From assembly GCF_004153455.1 (NCBI RefSeq), contig NZ_SDQE01000021.1:1-35663 (forward strand): a DNA stretch of 35,663 nucleotides, read 5' to 3'. The DNA is from Allopusillimonas ginsengisoli (lineage in GTDB: Bacteria; Pseudomonadota; Gammaproteobacteria; Burkholderiales; Burkholderiaceae_B). Position numbers and translations under genes: made by a program. Positions 35,339 through 35,663 of the stretch are shown piece by piece (within the stretch, counting starts at the first letter, position 1; each line of letters begins with the position of its first letter). The notes beneath the pieces are model-generated. The model was not told where the DNA came from, ran no database searches, and was given only the letters and a program-made list of their open reading frames with translations.

Positions 35339-35412
35339 GCGGGTGTAGCTCAATGGTAGAGCAACAGCCTTCCAAGCTGATGATGAGGGTTCGATTCCCT
35401 TCACCCGCTCCA
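35339..35412 (+). tRNA. tRNA-Gly (TCC)
   Basis: The 74-nt gene has the acceptor stem GCGGGTG/CACCCGC, anticodon TCC at 35371-35373, T-loop GGTTCGATTCC and encoded CCA. Confidence 0.97.
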
Positions 35413-35462
35413 GTTCGGGTTTTTGAATGTCGCCTTTCATGGGCGGGAAGCATAAAGCAGAT

Positions 35463-35663
<201 letters not shown>

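Overview
The window looks like a piece of a betaproteobacterial chromosome, most likely order Burkholderiales and probably an Alcaligenaceae-type genome (Bordetella/Pusillimonas relatives). That assignment is inferred from gene content and protein style, not from a search. The window holds the chromosome's replication origin and partition region. It is bounded on each side by the first 27 codons of a tuf (EF-Tu) gene. The two tuf copies face outward and are nearly identical.

Layout, left to right. (1) 1-3.6 kb: the str operon rpsL-rpsG-fusA-tuf, transcribed leftward. (2) 3.8-7.6 kb: a tight three-gene signalling operon with an OmpR-type response regulator, an exported LysM-FecR protein and a CHASE2 sensor kinase. 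(3) 7.6-10.3 kb: nadA-nadB for quinolinate synthesis, with a 19-bp palindromic candidate operator. (4) 10.4-12.9 kb: an acuR-acuI-peroxidase-like operon for acrylyl-CoA detoxification, with an operator-like site upstream. (5) 12.9-17.7 kb: a Nudix hydrolase and a sigma-54 activator, divergent from an aldehyde dehydrogenase and a DUF779 protein. A sigma-54 promoter and activator half-sites lie between them. (6) 17.7-19.2 kb: a LysR regulator divergent from a PACE efflux pump. (7) 19.1-23.8 kb: a DadA-like amino-acid dehydrogenase behind a tandem glycine riboswitch, a MocR regulator divergent from an EamA exporter, and a SagB-type nitroreductase. (8) 23.9-27.5 kb: a small unknown protein, a Fic protein, a DnaA-box-rich spacer, an aminotransferase, a cold-shock protein and a VOC protein. 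(9) 27.5-29.1 kb: a 1.6-kb non-coding origin region with a DnaA-box cluster, six parS sites and short tandem repeats. (10) 29.1-33.4 kb: mnmG-rsmG-parA-parB. (11) 33.7-35.0 kb: an AtoE-type fatty-acid transporter. (12) 35.1 kb to the end: tRNA-Tyr, tRNA-Gly, tRNA-Thr and the second tuf.

How it fits together. Core translation genes on both flanks are transcribed away from the origin. Hand-counted strand composition is C-rich on the + strand left of about 27.66 kb and G-rich near 28.9 kb, which agrees with an origin around 27.6-28.1 kb. ParA and ParB are encoded next to their six parS targets. The accessory genes between the str operon and the origin are mostly small regulator-target pairs, several with visible operators in their divergent spacers.

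Most worth following up: the strictly alternating parS variants, a second DnaA-box cluster about 2.5 kb left of the main one, the CHASE2/LysM-FecR/response-regulator system, the riboswitch-controlled dadA, and the outward-facing tuf repeats, which could allow inversion of the whole origin segment.
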